NCBI GenBank assembly: GCA_032821775.1
Contig: JAVLRN010000011.1
Location: 620,001-684,000, forward strand
Length of the DNA stretch: 64,000 bases
Reading direction: 5' to 3'
Origin: Sanguinoderma infundibulare
Lineage: Eukaryota; Basidiomycota; Agaricomycetes; Polyporales; Polyporaceae
The notes under the pieces were generated by a model. That model was not told where the DNA came from. It saw only the letters and a list, made by a program, of their open reading frames with translations, and did not search any database. A program made the position numbers and the translations under genes. How positions within the stretch are numbered: the first letter of the stretch is position 1; each line of letters begins with the position of its first letter. This document shows positions 11,097-22,523 of this stretch, piece by piece.

Positions 11097-12258
11097 ATGT
11101 CCGTCAAACACAGTCGGGCTTGGGAAAAACCCCTCGACCCATCATTGTATAATCCAAACGAAGAGGAGAAGGCATTTATGAAGACCATCACTCGGATCCG
11201 GGACGACGAGGAGCTGAAGGCCCACATCATTGCGGTGCAGACCAGAGCCTTCGGGGTACGTGAGACTACCTCCGTGCACTTATCGACGGGTCTACATCTC
11301 ATGGATGACCACAGCTTTACAAATACCCGTGCATTCGAAAGTTTGATTTCATGGGGTGCGTCTCAGTGCGCTATGATTGCGGGTTAATTGGTTGTGGGCT
11401 TGTTCGTTGATCACGGAAACACTATTCTGTAACAGGACCAAGATAGTGTGCACTCCCACGTACTCCCGGTTCATTGAACTAGGAAAGCAACGACAAGGCG
11501 CGATTTTCCTTGACATGGGTTGTTGCTGTACGCATTGCGACCGCTTCCGCTGCCGATCTCTGACCCATATGCTGCGTTCTAGTTGGGAGTGATACTCGCA
11601 AAGCTGTTCTCGACGGGTGGCCCGTGGAGGGAGCTATCGCAGCCGATCTGAGCAAGGGTGAGCTCTCTTGATCCGTTGTTGGTCTGCCGTTGTCCGACTT
11701 CACCTCATTGCAGACTTGTGGGATCTCGGACATGAGCTCTTCCGCTCCACCCCGGAAACGTTCCCCGTCCCCTTCCTGCAAGGCGACATCCTCGATCCCG
11801 CCTTTCTCACCCAGGCTCCTGTCCTTCCCACTTCCGCAGCTCTCGTGCCAGACGTTCCATCTCTCGACAACGTGACGTCCCTCAATCAGCTACACGGACA
11901 GCTCTCAGCCGTTTTCGCCGCATCGTTCTTCCACCTGTTCAAGTTTGACGGCCAAGAGCAAGTCGCGCGCCGCCTGGCCGGCCTCCTCTCCCCCCTTCCC
12001 GGCTCCGTCATATTCGGAGTGCATATTGGACAGCCGGTCAACCGAGAGTACTCTTTGCCGGATGCTTGGGTCGTAGATTGTCATTCCCCGGAGAGCTGGC
12101 GAGAGCTGTGGGAAGGCATCTTCGCAGAGGTTGGAGCCAAGATCGAGGTGGAGGCCACTGTGCTTCGGCGGTTCTCGGGTGGTGGGATTTTCGTCGATGC
12201 GACTTGCGAGAGCATTGACCAACGTTTCGGGCTGGGGTGGTCGGTGACCAGGATTTGA
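11097..12258 (+). CDS. AusD-like SAM-dependent methyltransferase, copy A
   Basis: Class I SAM-dependent methyltransferase resembling the AusD/Trt5 type that methylates carboxyl groups in fungal meroterpenoid pathways. Five exons are inferred. Exon 1 ends at RTRAFG; exon 2 gives LYKYPCIRKFDFMG; exon 3 gives FIELGKQRQGAIFLDMGCC; exon 4 begins FGSDTRKAVLDGWP and ends AIAADLSK; exon 5 runs LWDLGHELFRSTPETFPV to VTRI at 12258. The SAM motif I (LDMGCC-FGSD) is split by an intron in every copy of the family here. ASFFHLFKFDGQEQVARRL is the post-motif block. Total length is about 285 residues and no frame break was found. It lies on the + strand at the outer end of the left arm, as mirror partner of copy C. 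Substrate unknown. Confidence 0.78.
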
Positions 12259-12452
12259 GGATGAGGGGCTGTGGATTCCGAATCGCGTGACGAGTGTCCT
12301 GCCGACATTCATTGTATATGTATCCCGCAGTGAAACTCATCGTTGATGCAGTCTGGCGCTCGATCAATGCGACCAGCTTTACTTCTGGACATTAGCAGTT
12401 CACCAGAGCTCGCAAATCTATCGTGGCACCGGTCTGGACCAGTACATAAAAG

Positions 12453-14030
12453 TCATGCCTCCCTGGCGTGCACCACGCAGTGGGGCGCCTTCCCTCCGGA
12501 CGTCGGCGTGAGATGGCAGCGGTACGCCATATCTTCTACCCTGAATCATCAAACTCAAGAGCTACGGAGAGCACAAATTCTTGCGTAGGCGGCACTCACG
12601 TAGTATCGTACAACTCCATATCCAACTCGCGGAAAAGGTATCCCATCACCAAGTACATCTCGGTCCAGGCGAGACTGGAGCGACGCGTCAGCCAACGTTC
12701 GTGCATTCTTCTAATTCAAACGAGCGCGCACTTCAGACCAAGGCAGATCCGAGGCCCTTTCGGGAACGCGACGAGGTGCTGGTCAAGATGCTTGGTACCA
12801 TCCGCCATCCACCGCTCGGGTCAAAATACGTGCGGGTCTTGGAATACGGCGGGGTCGTTGTGAACGAATGTCGCGCTCATCGACACGACGGTCTAGGCGA
12901 AAGTCAGCTCTTGTCACATTATAGATACGATCACCTTGCGAGCACAAGGTTGAAACCGCGTACATCTGCGGGGACGTCGAAGGCCACCGATGTTGGCGCC
13001 TGTCGAGCCCACGACTCGTGGAAGGGGATGTACAACCCCGTGAGCGATACGTAGGGACTCTCTGATGACGGCGGCCTACAAGGCTCGTCAGCATGGCAGC
13101 ATTGACTTTGTCCGCGCGAAGACCCACCAGGTAGGGCAGCTTCTCGAGGGTCACTAGGGGTGCATTCGTCTCCAGATCGGGCCACGCCCTTTTGAGCTCG
13201 GACACAAGGCTGTCGCGGATCGCTGGATCGTCGAGCACGTAAAACGTCTCCACACTAAGGAGGACCGCCATTGTCTCGCTCCCGGCAGCGACGAAGCCGA
13301 TCGACTCTTCCCAGAGCTCCTTCTTTGACAACGTCTGACGCAGGCCCTTCTCGAGACGTGGCGTTAGTAGGTGGTGAAAAATTGTTCTCATGCTCTGCTC
13401 GTTCCAGCAGCTCCGGATACGCGATCAGCTCGTCGACCTTCCCCTCCGGGCCGTTGTACGAGTCGCGCAGGACTCCGAAGAGCCAAGGGAAGTGAACGAC
13501 GGTGTTGAACAGGGGGCCGGTCACTTCCTGGTCCAGAACGAACTTGTGGGCAAAGTCGGGGGCGGAGAGTAAGGGTTCGTTACTGCCAACACGGTAGGCG
13601 TAGATCACTTCAAGCGCGATGGACCGGAATGCGCGACGTATGTTAATCGGCTTGCTTGCTGCGGCGTAGTGGAACAGCCGAGATACAAGAGCGTCGGCCT
13701 GATTATATTCACCGTCCCTATTAGATCGGTACGTAACTCGGTGCATGCGGTTACAGCCACGCACCTTGGATCGGATGATATCTCCTAATCTCAGGATTGC
13801 ACGGCGTGAAAAGGCGGGTCGGCGGGTCCCAAAAGGTCTCTACGCGCCTTGGCCTTCCGAACATCTGTGAGCGAGAACGAAAGTCGTCCTGTTGGAGAAC
13901 TTAGTATGTCCGCAGGTCTTTGGTGAACCGGCCGCGGTGTCCGTCCGTGTAGATGTCGTTGTATGCGCCGAACTCGTTGAAGTATCACTATCACGATCTA
14001 CCATCCTTGCTTCTGACTTGTCTTCAAGTC
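12453..14030 (-). pseudogene. cytochrome P450 pseudogene, left arm
   Basis: From high to low coordinate the frames give an N-terminal block NEFGAYNDIYTDGHRGRFT, then SLTDVRKAKARRDLLG, AFRSIALEVIYAYR, the I-helix AGSETMAVLLS, FVHNDPAVFQDPHVF, PERWM and the heme loop FPKGPRICLGL. They end with the C-terminal block TEMYLVMGYLFRELDMELYD. Together these are one P450 in family order. Frameshifts separate the blocks, and a TGA stop follows DPHVF where the right-arm copy has TGT (Cys), so it is not functional. The heme cysteine itself survives. The parent enzyme was probably a membrane-bound monooxygenase with specialised substrates; the family number cannot be assigned. Confidence 0.75.
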
Positions 14031-15198
14031 AGGATCTTGCGTTGCGGTGGCATGACCCCTGAATCGCCCTATGGTTTGAGACAACACAGGGACGTGGTTG
14101 TCTGCGATAGTCCAATAGAAGGAGCAGAGCAAGGGCAGAGTGCAGGATGGCCTGATCGGAGCTTTGGCCCGTTGTTGCCGGTTCCATTCGGGTCTTGCAA
14201 GCGCGCGTCTGGGACGCACTCTTATTGGTCTTCCATTACCACCGTAAAACCCACTGCTGCACCGTGACATCGGCTGTACACCGTCCAGTCACTAGTCTAT
14301 GGCTTGGCTACGAAGGCCATGATATAACCCATATATCCGGCTGGTCTTCAAGCTCCGCCATCCTGGCAGAACTTTGCATGGTCCAATGGTCAACAACTCT
14401 CGATATTCTGCACGAGGTGCTCTTTGGAGACGTCGCGGAAGGGATCTGGCCCGTATGAATGGGTAAGCCGGTCTCTCTCACTGGTTGATGGTGTTTATTA
14501 ACTGGAACCCAGCTCAGTGTCACTTCTCCTTCGGTCGTGCTTCCAAGCATGGAAGATGTCAGAGGCATGCTACTAGTTCTGCCAGTGGGTGCTCACTTGT
14601 AGGTGAATATATTATAGCTGATGTGCCTGTGCCTATCTAACGATGCCTCCGTCTGAGGTTGCAATATGCATATGTCTACGCAAGTTCCGTCCCATGACGC
14701 ATATTTGCTTTAACAACAAGGGGTCCCGGTGGGCGAAGCATGAAATAAGGAGAGCCTGTGCGTCATCATCCTTGCAGCTGTCTCATCTGCTCGGCCGTTT
14801 GTCCGAGACTAATGCGCCATTTCATATCCCGCCGGGATTGGCTCATTCACGCCACGTAGAGAAAATGCGTGATAAACGATCCAGGAACCAAATCGTGGAA
14901 TCCAAGGCGAAATATGGAGGAGAGTGCGCAAGTGTCGTCATTTTAGCAGCACGGCACCTGTCCGCCATGACATGCTCCGCGATGACCACGCAAGATTAAT
15001 ATCAGCCCAGTCCACCTCGACATCTGCACCCAGGCCAAGGATTCGGCATCTTCCAATTGGTACTTTATATGCTCGTCCACGTATACGCCGCGCGCGGAGC
15101 GTTCCCCAGCTAGCCGCCAAGGAACCCACGAACGTCCCAATTACTTACAGCCCTGCCAGTCCTGTCCTGGCGTACGTCGTGCAGGAACGGCTCTCATC

Positions 15199-15207
15199 TT
15201 ATCAGAT
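15199..15207 (-). promoter_or_regulatory. iron-type GATA site
   Basis: Perfect ATCWGATAA on the minus strand, the consensus of fungal iron-responsive GATA repressors (Urbs1, Sre1, SreA). Its mirror in the right arm is conserved at 32612. Confidence 0.5.
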
Positions 15208-15402
15208 ATGTAATCACCGCTCCCCTCCCGCAAGGGTCGCCCTGTGACACAAACTGTGTCTATTCATACTTACTTACTATTAGGCTCTGCCACCGCGTCG
15301 ATCGAAGCGGCGAACCGAACCTCGCAACCAGTGACATCCAAGTTCGACATCCCGATCCATAACCATATGGTGCTCACACACGCCCCTATTTGTGTCTACG
15401 CT

Positions 15403-15413
15403 TTATCAGATAA
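15403..15413. promoter_or_regulatory. iron-type GATA site
   Basis: TTATCAGATAA contains ATCWGATAA with a flanking inverted half site. The mirror site in the right arm (32420-32430) is also intact. No gene with an obvious iron role follows. Confidence 0.5.
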
Positions 15414-16836
15414 CGAGGCGTGGTTCGCCCCAGCTAGTCCTTACTAGCGGCAGGGTTCGCGAAGACCCGCGCCAGGCGTTGGGTCCAAACTTAACCTTGT
15501 CGCGCTTCCGCCCATACTGGAAACCTTAGACCGAGGAAGCCGTTGTGCCGCTCCCCGTCGGCCTAGCGTGAAACTATTCTTACTCTAGGTGCGCGTCCTA
15601 ATATCAGTTGTACACACGGAACAGTCAAGCTCCCCATCGGAGCACCGACCTCGAGCCATACTTGCCTATTGCGAGACCGAGGTCGGATTGGCAAAACGCC
15701 GCGACAGCGCCGCAACTACGTGACCGTGCAGTGCTTTTACCGGTCCTCGAAGAAGACATTCCAGGACCTTCGAATTCCCCTCCCAGGGCCGTACGTCCGA
15801 CATTTGCCCACCGGAGCCGAGCGTTTACGCCGTCTTCTGCGCTTCCAAGGCAGGTTCAGCACACGTCCGATCCCCCCTACCTCCTACCCCCCTACCTCAG
15901 GCTGGCAAAAGCGCTCGCTCTCACACTATTGCCACCACAGCGTGGAACGCGGGGATCGCGGATCCGCACCGTGACGGTAAGTCCTCCTACCAGTGCGTGC
16001 ACGTGGGCGAAGCAGAAGCAGAAGCAGAAGCAAGCGCGCTCTTCTGCGTCCGTCTCCCGAAAGCGAAAACACGTTTACCACCGCAGTCCTTGCCAGACGC
16101 GCATCGTCGTCCTTGTAATTACGCAGCCGGCAACCTGAACAGCTCTGAATCAAGCCGCAGAAGCTTCAAGCTTCAAGCTTCAAGAACAGCATGTGCCAGC
16201 GGCGCGTTCGAGGCCATCTCCCGTCGTCCCCGTCTGGCGGCCTTGCAGAAGCTATGTACAAGCTCCGCGTCTCGTGCCGCGTTGCTGGCAAGTGCTCTCC
16301 GTCATATGGTTTGATGCCACAGCAGAGTGCGTGCGCACGTCGGCCATTGTCGGTCGAGAGGGGGATAGTGACCGTTGGTAGGGTCCTAGGTACAGACTCC
16401 TCTTAGCTGATATATTTCGCCGCAGCGTCGCACGCCGGGAGCCTGGCTCGGAATGTTGGCGTCAGTGGCGCATGGCGTATACGTATATATCGCTCAGCAC
16501 GCCGTTCATATGTTCGAAGCTCTTTGATTAGGTTGGACGCATATATTGCCTGGAATTACTGTGGTCCCTACTACAGCTAGCATGGCGTGCCTAGCCAGGA
16601 GATTGCCGTCAACGAGTGGCAGCCAGACATGGCAGCGTCAGGTGGAACAAACCGACCGGAAAGCTCCACCCATCCCTCTTCTCAAGCACTGAGAACAACA
16701 GCGGAGGTAATGGGCATTGCTATCCACATAGATGTCGTCAAAATCGTCTACCAATTCGAGAGTCTCGTCTCGCTGAGGTCAAGAAAAACATAGCATTCAT
16801 TTTGTCACCGCCAACGCTCAAAACGTAAGAAAGATA

Positions 16837-17015
16837 CAGTACTTACAATGTCTCATAATGCATAGCGTCCGTACCCAGGTTTTCCTATGCATTATGGGCT
16901 CTTATGCGTAACTGGATGGTCATTTGAGTGTAAAGCGCCCATTTGTACGTACCCGATTCAATGCATTATGAGATAGTATGCATTATGCGCTTATGCATTA
17001 TGAGAAATTGTACTG
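16837..17015. mobile_element. 179-bp Tc1/pogo-type MITE
   Basis: The insert is flanked by TA dinucleotides (16835-16836 and 17016-17017). Both ends begin CAGTAC and contain TCTCATAATGCATA as inverted repeats of about 28-30 bp with small differences. TA target duplication and CAGT termini fit Tc1/mariner-pogo (Fot1-like) elements; at this size it is non-autonomous. It lies a few bases past the stop codon of FTR1 copy 1. The right arm has a single TA at the corresponding place, which is the empty site. Confidence 0.8.
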
Positions 17016-17018
17016 TAT

Positions 17019-18551
17019 TCAATTCGCCTCGACCGCCGTAGCACCACTCGCCTCCCTCGCCTCCTTCCTCTCCCTCCTCTTCCTTCCCATCGCCGACTCC
17101 TTGCCGAAAAGCTTCGTCCGCCCCTCCTTCCACTTGTTGTACACGAGCACGGAGATGACCGCGAGCCAGTAGAAAACGTACGAAAGGATTGAGCCGATTG
17201 TGGCCGAGTTCTCCCAGCCGAAGATGGCCGAGAAAATCGTCCACCCGGACGAGTCGAAATGGTTCTCGGGCTTGCAGCAGTCGAGGTGCCAGACGCTGCC
17301 TCGGACGTCGTACGAGCCGGGGCCGTCGCCGCCCGTGTCATCGACGTCTGCGCCAAGTCTGGGTCACGCGGTACCAGTGATTAGCAATATGAAAGCGGAT
17401 GGTAGATGGGAATGGGAAGCGCGCGGCGCGCGACGTACAGTTGGTTGAAGGCGTGGGCCTGGAAGGACCAGATGGCCTTGGAGAAGAGGCCGGCGCCGAT
17501 GAGGATAAGGAGGTTGGTCATGACGACCATGAAGACGGTCAGCGCTGGAGGGATGGACGGCGTCAGGGTTCGTTGCGGTTTCGAGGTTAATGTGGGCGCT
17601 ACGTACTCGACCTGCTGGCAAAGGCATAGATGAGGTAACCGATGATGAGACCGCAAACAATGCCGACAATGGCTGCAATGGGGATCGACGCGGCGGGCTG
17701 GCCAAGGGAAACACCGCCGACGAAGACGACGGCTTCCATGCCTGGGGGAGGTACGTGAGTGAGTATATGTTCTGCACGGGGGAAAAGATGGAGACTTGCC
17801 TTCACGGAGGACGGTGATGAAGGGGAGGATGAAGAGGATGTACTTGCCCGTCTTCTCACCTCGGCTAGCTGTGGGCACGGAAATGTCAGTCTCAAAGCTG
17901 TCTGGGGGCGAATGGGGCAAGTTACCATGACCGGCAAATGCACGCTGGAGTTTGACGCGCCATTTTGCCTTTGCACGGTCCATCTTGAGCATGCCGATAC
18001 CCATGATGAAGATTAGGATGGAGGCAATAAGCTCGAAGATACCTACGAGGCGAGACATGTCAACGGGGGCGCAACTCGGAACGGGGGATGCCAGTCGAAG
18101 ACGTACCCTCCCAAAGAGCCTCGGACTTGGTCCATAGGTTGCGAGCCTGGGTGAACCAGACGGCGATGAAGCCAGCACCGATAGCAAGGGCGATGAAGAA
18201 GCCGAGGCCGGCGCCTGCGAAGATGTGTATGCGCATCTTGCGGAGGAGCCGCCTGTCGTCCGGCTGCGGGACCTCCGCCGCGGGAAGATGGGGTACGGTG
18301 GAGGGCCCACCTTCTTCGGAGTTTGAGCTGCTGGCATTCTCTGGGGCGGTGTGTTCCTTGTCGTGTCCTGAGGCGGAGGCGGGGCGATGCTTCTCGTGCT
18401 CCGGGGAGGACGGAGTGCGGGAGAGGAAGGACGGGTCCTGGTTGACGATCTGCTCGACGAGACCGAGGAGGACGGAGATGATGATGGAGGCCTCGAGGGT
18501 CTCGCGGAAGACGATGAAGAATATGGGAACGGAGAAGAGGTTTCTCGCCAT
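17019..18551 (-). CDS. FTR1: high-affinity iron permease FTR1, copy 1
   Basis: Plasma-membrane iron permease that takes Fe(III) from the multicopper ferroxidase. ATG 18551 opens MARNLFSVPIFFIVFRETLE, placing the first R-E-x-x-E iron motif at residues 16-20 as in yeast Ftr1. Hydrophilic Ser/Pro-rich residues 45-100 form a loop before GAGLGFFIALAIGAGFIAVW. The third exon gives IFELIASILIFIMGIGML. The second motif, LREGMEAVVFVGGVSLG, follows, and the last exons carry the final membrane spans and a basic tail ending AVEAN at 17019. About seven membrane segments are expected. The intron that splits R-E-G-M-E begins GC rather than GT. It is divergent from FET3, with three GATA sites between them. 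No disabling change was seen. Confidence 0.92.
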
Positions 18552-18818
18552 GGCGTCCCAGAGTCGGGGAAGGTGGACGAGAGGACGTGGACGCGAAAAT
18601 AGCGCAAGTGTGTACTATTAAGTACGCGGTCGGCGGGACCGTACGCGACACTCAGGCACTCGGGCACTTGGGCGGCGGCGTCGACTCATGTTAATCTGGT
18701 GAATTTGGAGGGTGCATGAAGGCAAAAGGGGCTACGTAGGAGATGGTGTGCAAATCCAGTGGCAGCTGAAACCAAGCGAGCGGAACGAGGTCTTAGGCCG
18801 GGGAAGACAGACGCCATC

Positions 18819-18827
18819 TTATCAGAT
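18819..18827 (-). promoter_or_regulatory. iron-type GATA site 1, FTR1-proximal
   Basis: Minus strand reads ATCTGATAA, 268 bp upstream of the FTR1 start codon. The inverted duplication ends within a few bases of this site. Confidence 0.65.
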
Positions 18828-19141
18828 ACAGGGTCATCAGACACATTGGAACTCATAGTTGCCGGTTTCGATGGGGAATGTGGACAGGAGGCGCTTGGGC
18901 GTGCCTAATTATAGGAGCGTTGACGTCCCATCGTCTTCGCTAGCCTCCGCCCTCGTTCTCACTCGACACAGCCCCATCGACCACCAAGGTGCTGAGAACA
19001 GACGGAGTGAGGAGATGCTCAAGGGGGCTCACCTGGTCTCGGACAAAGTTAGGACGGAATGGAATTCGAGAGAGACCTTGTGGAGGGCGAGTTCGCGAAG
19101 AGAGCGTGGCTGGGGAGCAGATGGAGAAGGCGCTCCGTAGT

Positions 19142-19152
19142 TTATCAGATAA
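19142..19152. promoter_or_regulatory. iron-type GATA site 2
   Basis: TTATCAGATAA, a perfect ATCWGATAA in extended palindromic form, mid-way between the divergent genes. Confidence 0.65.
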
Positions 19153-19187
19153 GGCAAAGAGAGACCGATCAAGCGAGGACCCTGGGC

Positions 19188-19198
19188 TTATCTGATAA
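19188..19198. promoter_or_regulatory. iron-type GATA site 3, FET3-proximal
   Basis: TTATCTGATAA, 36 bp from site 2 and about 260 bp before the FET3 start codon. Paired sites of this spacing are common at fungal iron uptake promoters. Confidence 0.65.
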
Positions 19199-19458
19199 TT
19201 CTTCTGAATCGAGCATTGAGGAACGGCGGTGACAGCACTCGTCCTTGGCCTGTTCCCGACTCTGTCCCTCAATTCGGGCCAAGTTGTCGTCCTCTGACCT
19301 GGTCTGCCCGTCCCGAAAATGCCTCACATTCATATGCTCCTCCTCCCCCGCCCACGCTCCCCGTCCCCTTCATATCTTATCGTCCACGCCGCCCCTCTTC
19401 CTCATCCCGCCCCTCTCCATTCCAGCGTTGCGGTCCACTGTAACGGCCTCCTCTCGGT

Positions 19459-21888
19459 ATGAAGTGGTCCACGCTTGCCGTCCTATCCGCCGTCTCTCCC
19501 GCTCTCGCCGCGGTCCGCGAGATTTGGTGGAACATCACCTACGTTGAGAACGCCAACCCCGACGGCCTCCAACCTCGCCGCGTCATCGGTGTCAACGGTA
19601 CTTGGCCGTAAGTACCCCCTCAGAACGCGTACAAGCCTCGTCCCTCACCCGTCCTTACAGACCCCCACCCATTGACGTCACCACAAACGATACCCTCCTC
19701 GTGCACGCTACCAACTCCGTCGACCAGCCCTCCACTCTCCATCACCATGGCATGTTCTTCAACTCCACCTCCTGGATGGACGGTGCCGTCGGTGTCTCCC
19801 AATGGTATTTCCCTTATTTACCTTTGCCGCATCTTTTTAACCCTTCACCTCCAGCGGTATCCCCAAGGGTTCCACCTTCGACTACGTCGTTCCCATAAAT
19901 TCATCCGGTCAATGGGGCACCTATTGGGTACACGCACATGCTTCAGTATGTTCCTCTCTTCCCACCCACCGTCCGCGCTCAGTCCCACTCATTTTCGCCT
20001 TCTATAGGGCCAATACGTTGACGGTCTCCGTGCTCCCGTCGTCATCCATCCACCCAAGGAAGTCTTCACTTACGACGACGAGTTCACCGTCATCCTCGGC
20101 GACTGGTACCACCAAGAGCATGACGTCCTCCTCAAGAAATTCATAAGTATCGCCAATCCTGGTGGAGCCGAACCCATACCAGGCGAGTCTTTTCTCTCCT
20201 ACATCCCTTCCGTCCACACTCACACCTTCCTTCAGACTCTGCCCTCATTTACTTTGCCCAAAACGGCTCCTATCTTGGCCCAATAGACGGCACTCACCCG
20301 GACCCCGTCACTGGAAAGGTCGGCTTCAACGAGAATGCCACCCTTCCCTTCCAGGTATCCTTCAATCTCCCACTCCATCTCACCTACGTCCTACTAACCA
20401 ACCTTGAACCAATCTAGCCAGGCAAGACATACCGTCTCCGTATCATTAATACAAGCGCCTTTGCTGCTTTCTACATCTGGATCGATGGTCATGACATGCG
20501 CATTATTGAAGTCGATGGTGTACGTATCTTGCTCTCTTACAACTACCATTTCTCACTTGTCTCCACAGACCGATGTAGAGCAGTTCCCCATCGACCTCAT
20601 CGACATTGCCGTCGCACAGCGTTACTCGGTCCTCGTCACCGCACGCAATGATACCTCTGCTAACTGGGCCATCCACGCCAACATGGACACTACCATGTTC
20701 GATAAAGTTCCTCCCGCCCTCAACCCGAGTACGTCCCCCTCGCTCCTGCCTTCGAACTCACATACCTCACAGCTAACCTTGCTCAGACCTGACGTCCTCC
20801 ATCACCTACTCCTCCTCCGCTTCCCTCAACAACCTCGGCGACATCGACGCATACACTTCCATCGACGACCAAGCCTTTGTTCCTGTCGAAGTTATCCCTC
20901 TCTCCCCCGCCGATACCACCGTACAGCTCGAGGCCACCTTTGACACTATGGACGACGGCACGAACCACGCCATGTTCAACCTGATCACCTACAATTCGCC
21001 TCTTGTGCCCGCGATCATGTCCGAGTTGAGCCTCGGCCAGAACGCGAGTGTCGCGTCTGCGTACGGTCCAACGAGCGTAGTCATCGATCACCTCAAGACA
21101 TACGACATCGTCCTACAGAACGGGGACACGGGCAAGCACCCTTTGTGCGTTTCGCTTCTTTTCCAATGTTGCTGTTTTCCATCCACATAGTCGGGTAAGC
21201 TGACGAAAACGAATCTCCCCAGCCATTTGCACGGGCACAAGTTCCAGGTCGTGGGGAGGTCGACGGACTACACGTCCAGCGACCCGACCCTCAACCCGCC
21301 GTTGAACGAGAGCCAGCCGAACCCGATGCGCCGCGATACCATCCAGGTGCCTGGCGGTGAGTCCGTCACGCTCCGCGTCGTCGGTGATAACCCCGGCGCG
21401 TGGTTCTTCCATTGTGCGTATCTATCCTCTCTCTGGATATATACATTTCGGGCTAACCTCAGACCGTCGACCCTTCGCGCGCGCGTACAGGCCACATCGA
21501 ATGGCATCTCGAAGTCGGCCTCGCCTTCCAGTTCATCGAGGCGCCGGACATCGCCCAGCAGCGTAACACGATGCCGCAGTTCATGCTCGACCAGTGCGCG
21601 TCCCTCAGTCTGCCGACGTCGGGCAACGCTGCCGGCCACGCGTCCGTGACCGACCTTTCGGGGCTGCCGGCGGGGCCGTTCCCGCAGAACAACGGCTGGC
21701 ACGCGAAGGGAATCGGGGCGATGTTTGGGTGCGTGCTCACTGCGGTGCTCGGGATGGGGACGGTGACGTGGTACGCGCTCGGGGGATACATCTCGGAGGA
21801 GGAGATGGAGGACGAGGCGAGGGAGCACCAGGAGGCGAAGGCCAGGAAGGGCAAGTTCTTTGGGTTGATCAAGGGCAAGGGCGCGTGA
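19459..21888 (+). CDS. FET3: multicopper ferroxidase FET3
   Basis: Cell-surface multicopper oxidase that oxidises Fe(II) for transport by FTR1. ATG 19459 opens a signal peptide (MKWSTLAVLSAVSPALA). Copper sites appear in order: STLHHHG, WVHAHA, HPLHLHGHKF and FFHCHIEWHLEVGL, each restored by removing short introns. GDWYHQEHD holds the acidic residue that in yeast Fet3p (Glu185) marks ferroxidases among multicopper oxidases. NGT, NST and NSS sequons suggest glycosylation. Near the C terminus GAMFGCVLTAVLGMGTVTWY is a single membrane anchor followed by an acidic then basic cytosolic tail ending KGKGA. About ten exons; roughly 620 residues. It is the only ferroxidase in the window although FTR1 is present twice. 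Confidence 0.94.
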
Positions 21889-22523
21889 GCGCGAGTGCAC
21901 ACCAGTGCCGTACGAGTGACGTGCGCGCTGTGCTCTTGGTTTGCTTATTCTCATGTGCTGCTGCCACTGCTTGCGTCGGAGTGTACGAGTATGCGAGGTG
22001 CTGCTTATGGTAAAGAAAAGGCGGGGGCTCGGGCTGCCGTTAATTAAGTACGATTCTCACTTGTTAGATTCGTGTTTCACGAATCTGATATACCTTCACC
22101 TGCGTTTCCGACGTTGTAGGTGCGTTCAGTGCGCAATACCAGAATACCATAATATTTTCGTATCGCACCGAGCGTTGCTTTGTGTGACTGTTTCCCTGTT
22201 TCGCTTTCCCGAAAAAGAAATTTGTGACCATGCTCGGCGCACACGATCTCAGGACGAATGCAGGCATCCTACATATCTCTGTGGTAAGACGTGGCGCAGG
22301 CGATCGACCGCTGTCCAGACACGAACGAGTCCCTTTCGAGGAGCAAGTTGCTCCAACGCTGCCTCCTCGAACCGAACCTGAAACGATCTTGCAGCTCGCT
22401 CGGAGCCGCAGTCCCGACAGAATGGTGACGCGACTTCTCGATCCGAACTTGAATACATACTACCGTTCACATTGCACTGCAAACCTGTAACCGGTTACTA
22501 ACCCCTCAGGCCCTGTGCGAACA

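Larger units (their letters stand above)
14031..16830. other. non-coding tract of the left arm
   Basis: No conserved protein was recognised, although the tract is retained in both arms (mirror about 31.2-34.0 kb). It contains two iron-type GATA sites (15199 and 15403), a TATA-like string near 15065, a short AGCAGA repeat near 16010 and an AAGCTTC repeat near 16150-16180. An open frame at 15608-16138 is basic and proline-rich, but its mirror copy is frameshifted, which argues against coding. Confidence 0.5.
10757..18830 (+). repeat. left arm of a large inverted duplication
   Basis: This segment recurs in reverse complement at about 29293-37275. Matching blocks come in mirrored order: methyltransferase promoter and gene, P450 remnant, the non-coding 14-16.5 kb tract, the FTR1 3' region and FTR1. 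The arms have diverged by many substitutions and several indels, so this is an old genomic duplication rather than an assembly echo. The inner end lies at a GATA site about 270 bp upstream of the FTR1 start codon. Confidence 0.85.
18552..19458. promoter_or_regulatory. divergent FTR1-FET3 promoter
   Basis: The 907 bp between the two start codons are shared by the permease and the ferroxidase and hold three perfect ATCWGATAA sites (18819, 19142, 19188). Two are extended palindromes. In fungi such sites bind GATA repressors that silence iron uptake genes when iron is sufficient. Coordinate repression of both genes is the expected outcome, but it is inferred. Confidence 0.75.

Noticed and set aside
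15608..16138. 176-codon basic, Pro-rich frame downstream of GATA sites
   Set aside because: Its mirror in the right arm is broken into different frames, so coding constraint is not supported.
16010..16182. Short AGCAGA and AAGCTTC repeats, considered as a CRISPR-like array
   Set aside because: Simple tandem microsatellites with no spacers, in a eukaryotic genome.
16991..18667. Long frames overlapping FTR1 in alternative phases
   Set aside because: They run through introns and mix frames; the conserved permease blocks define the real model.
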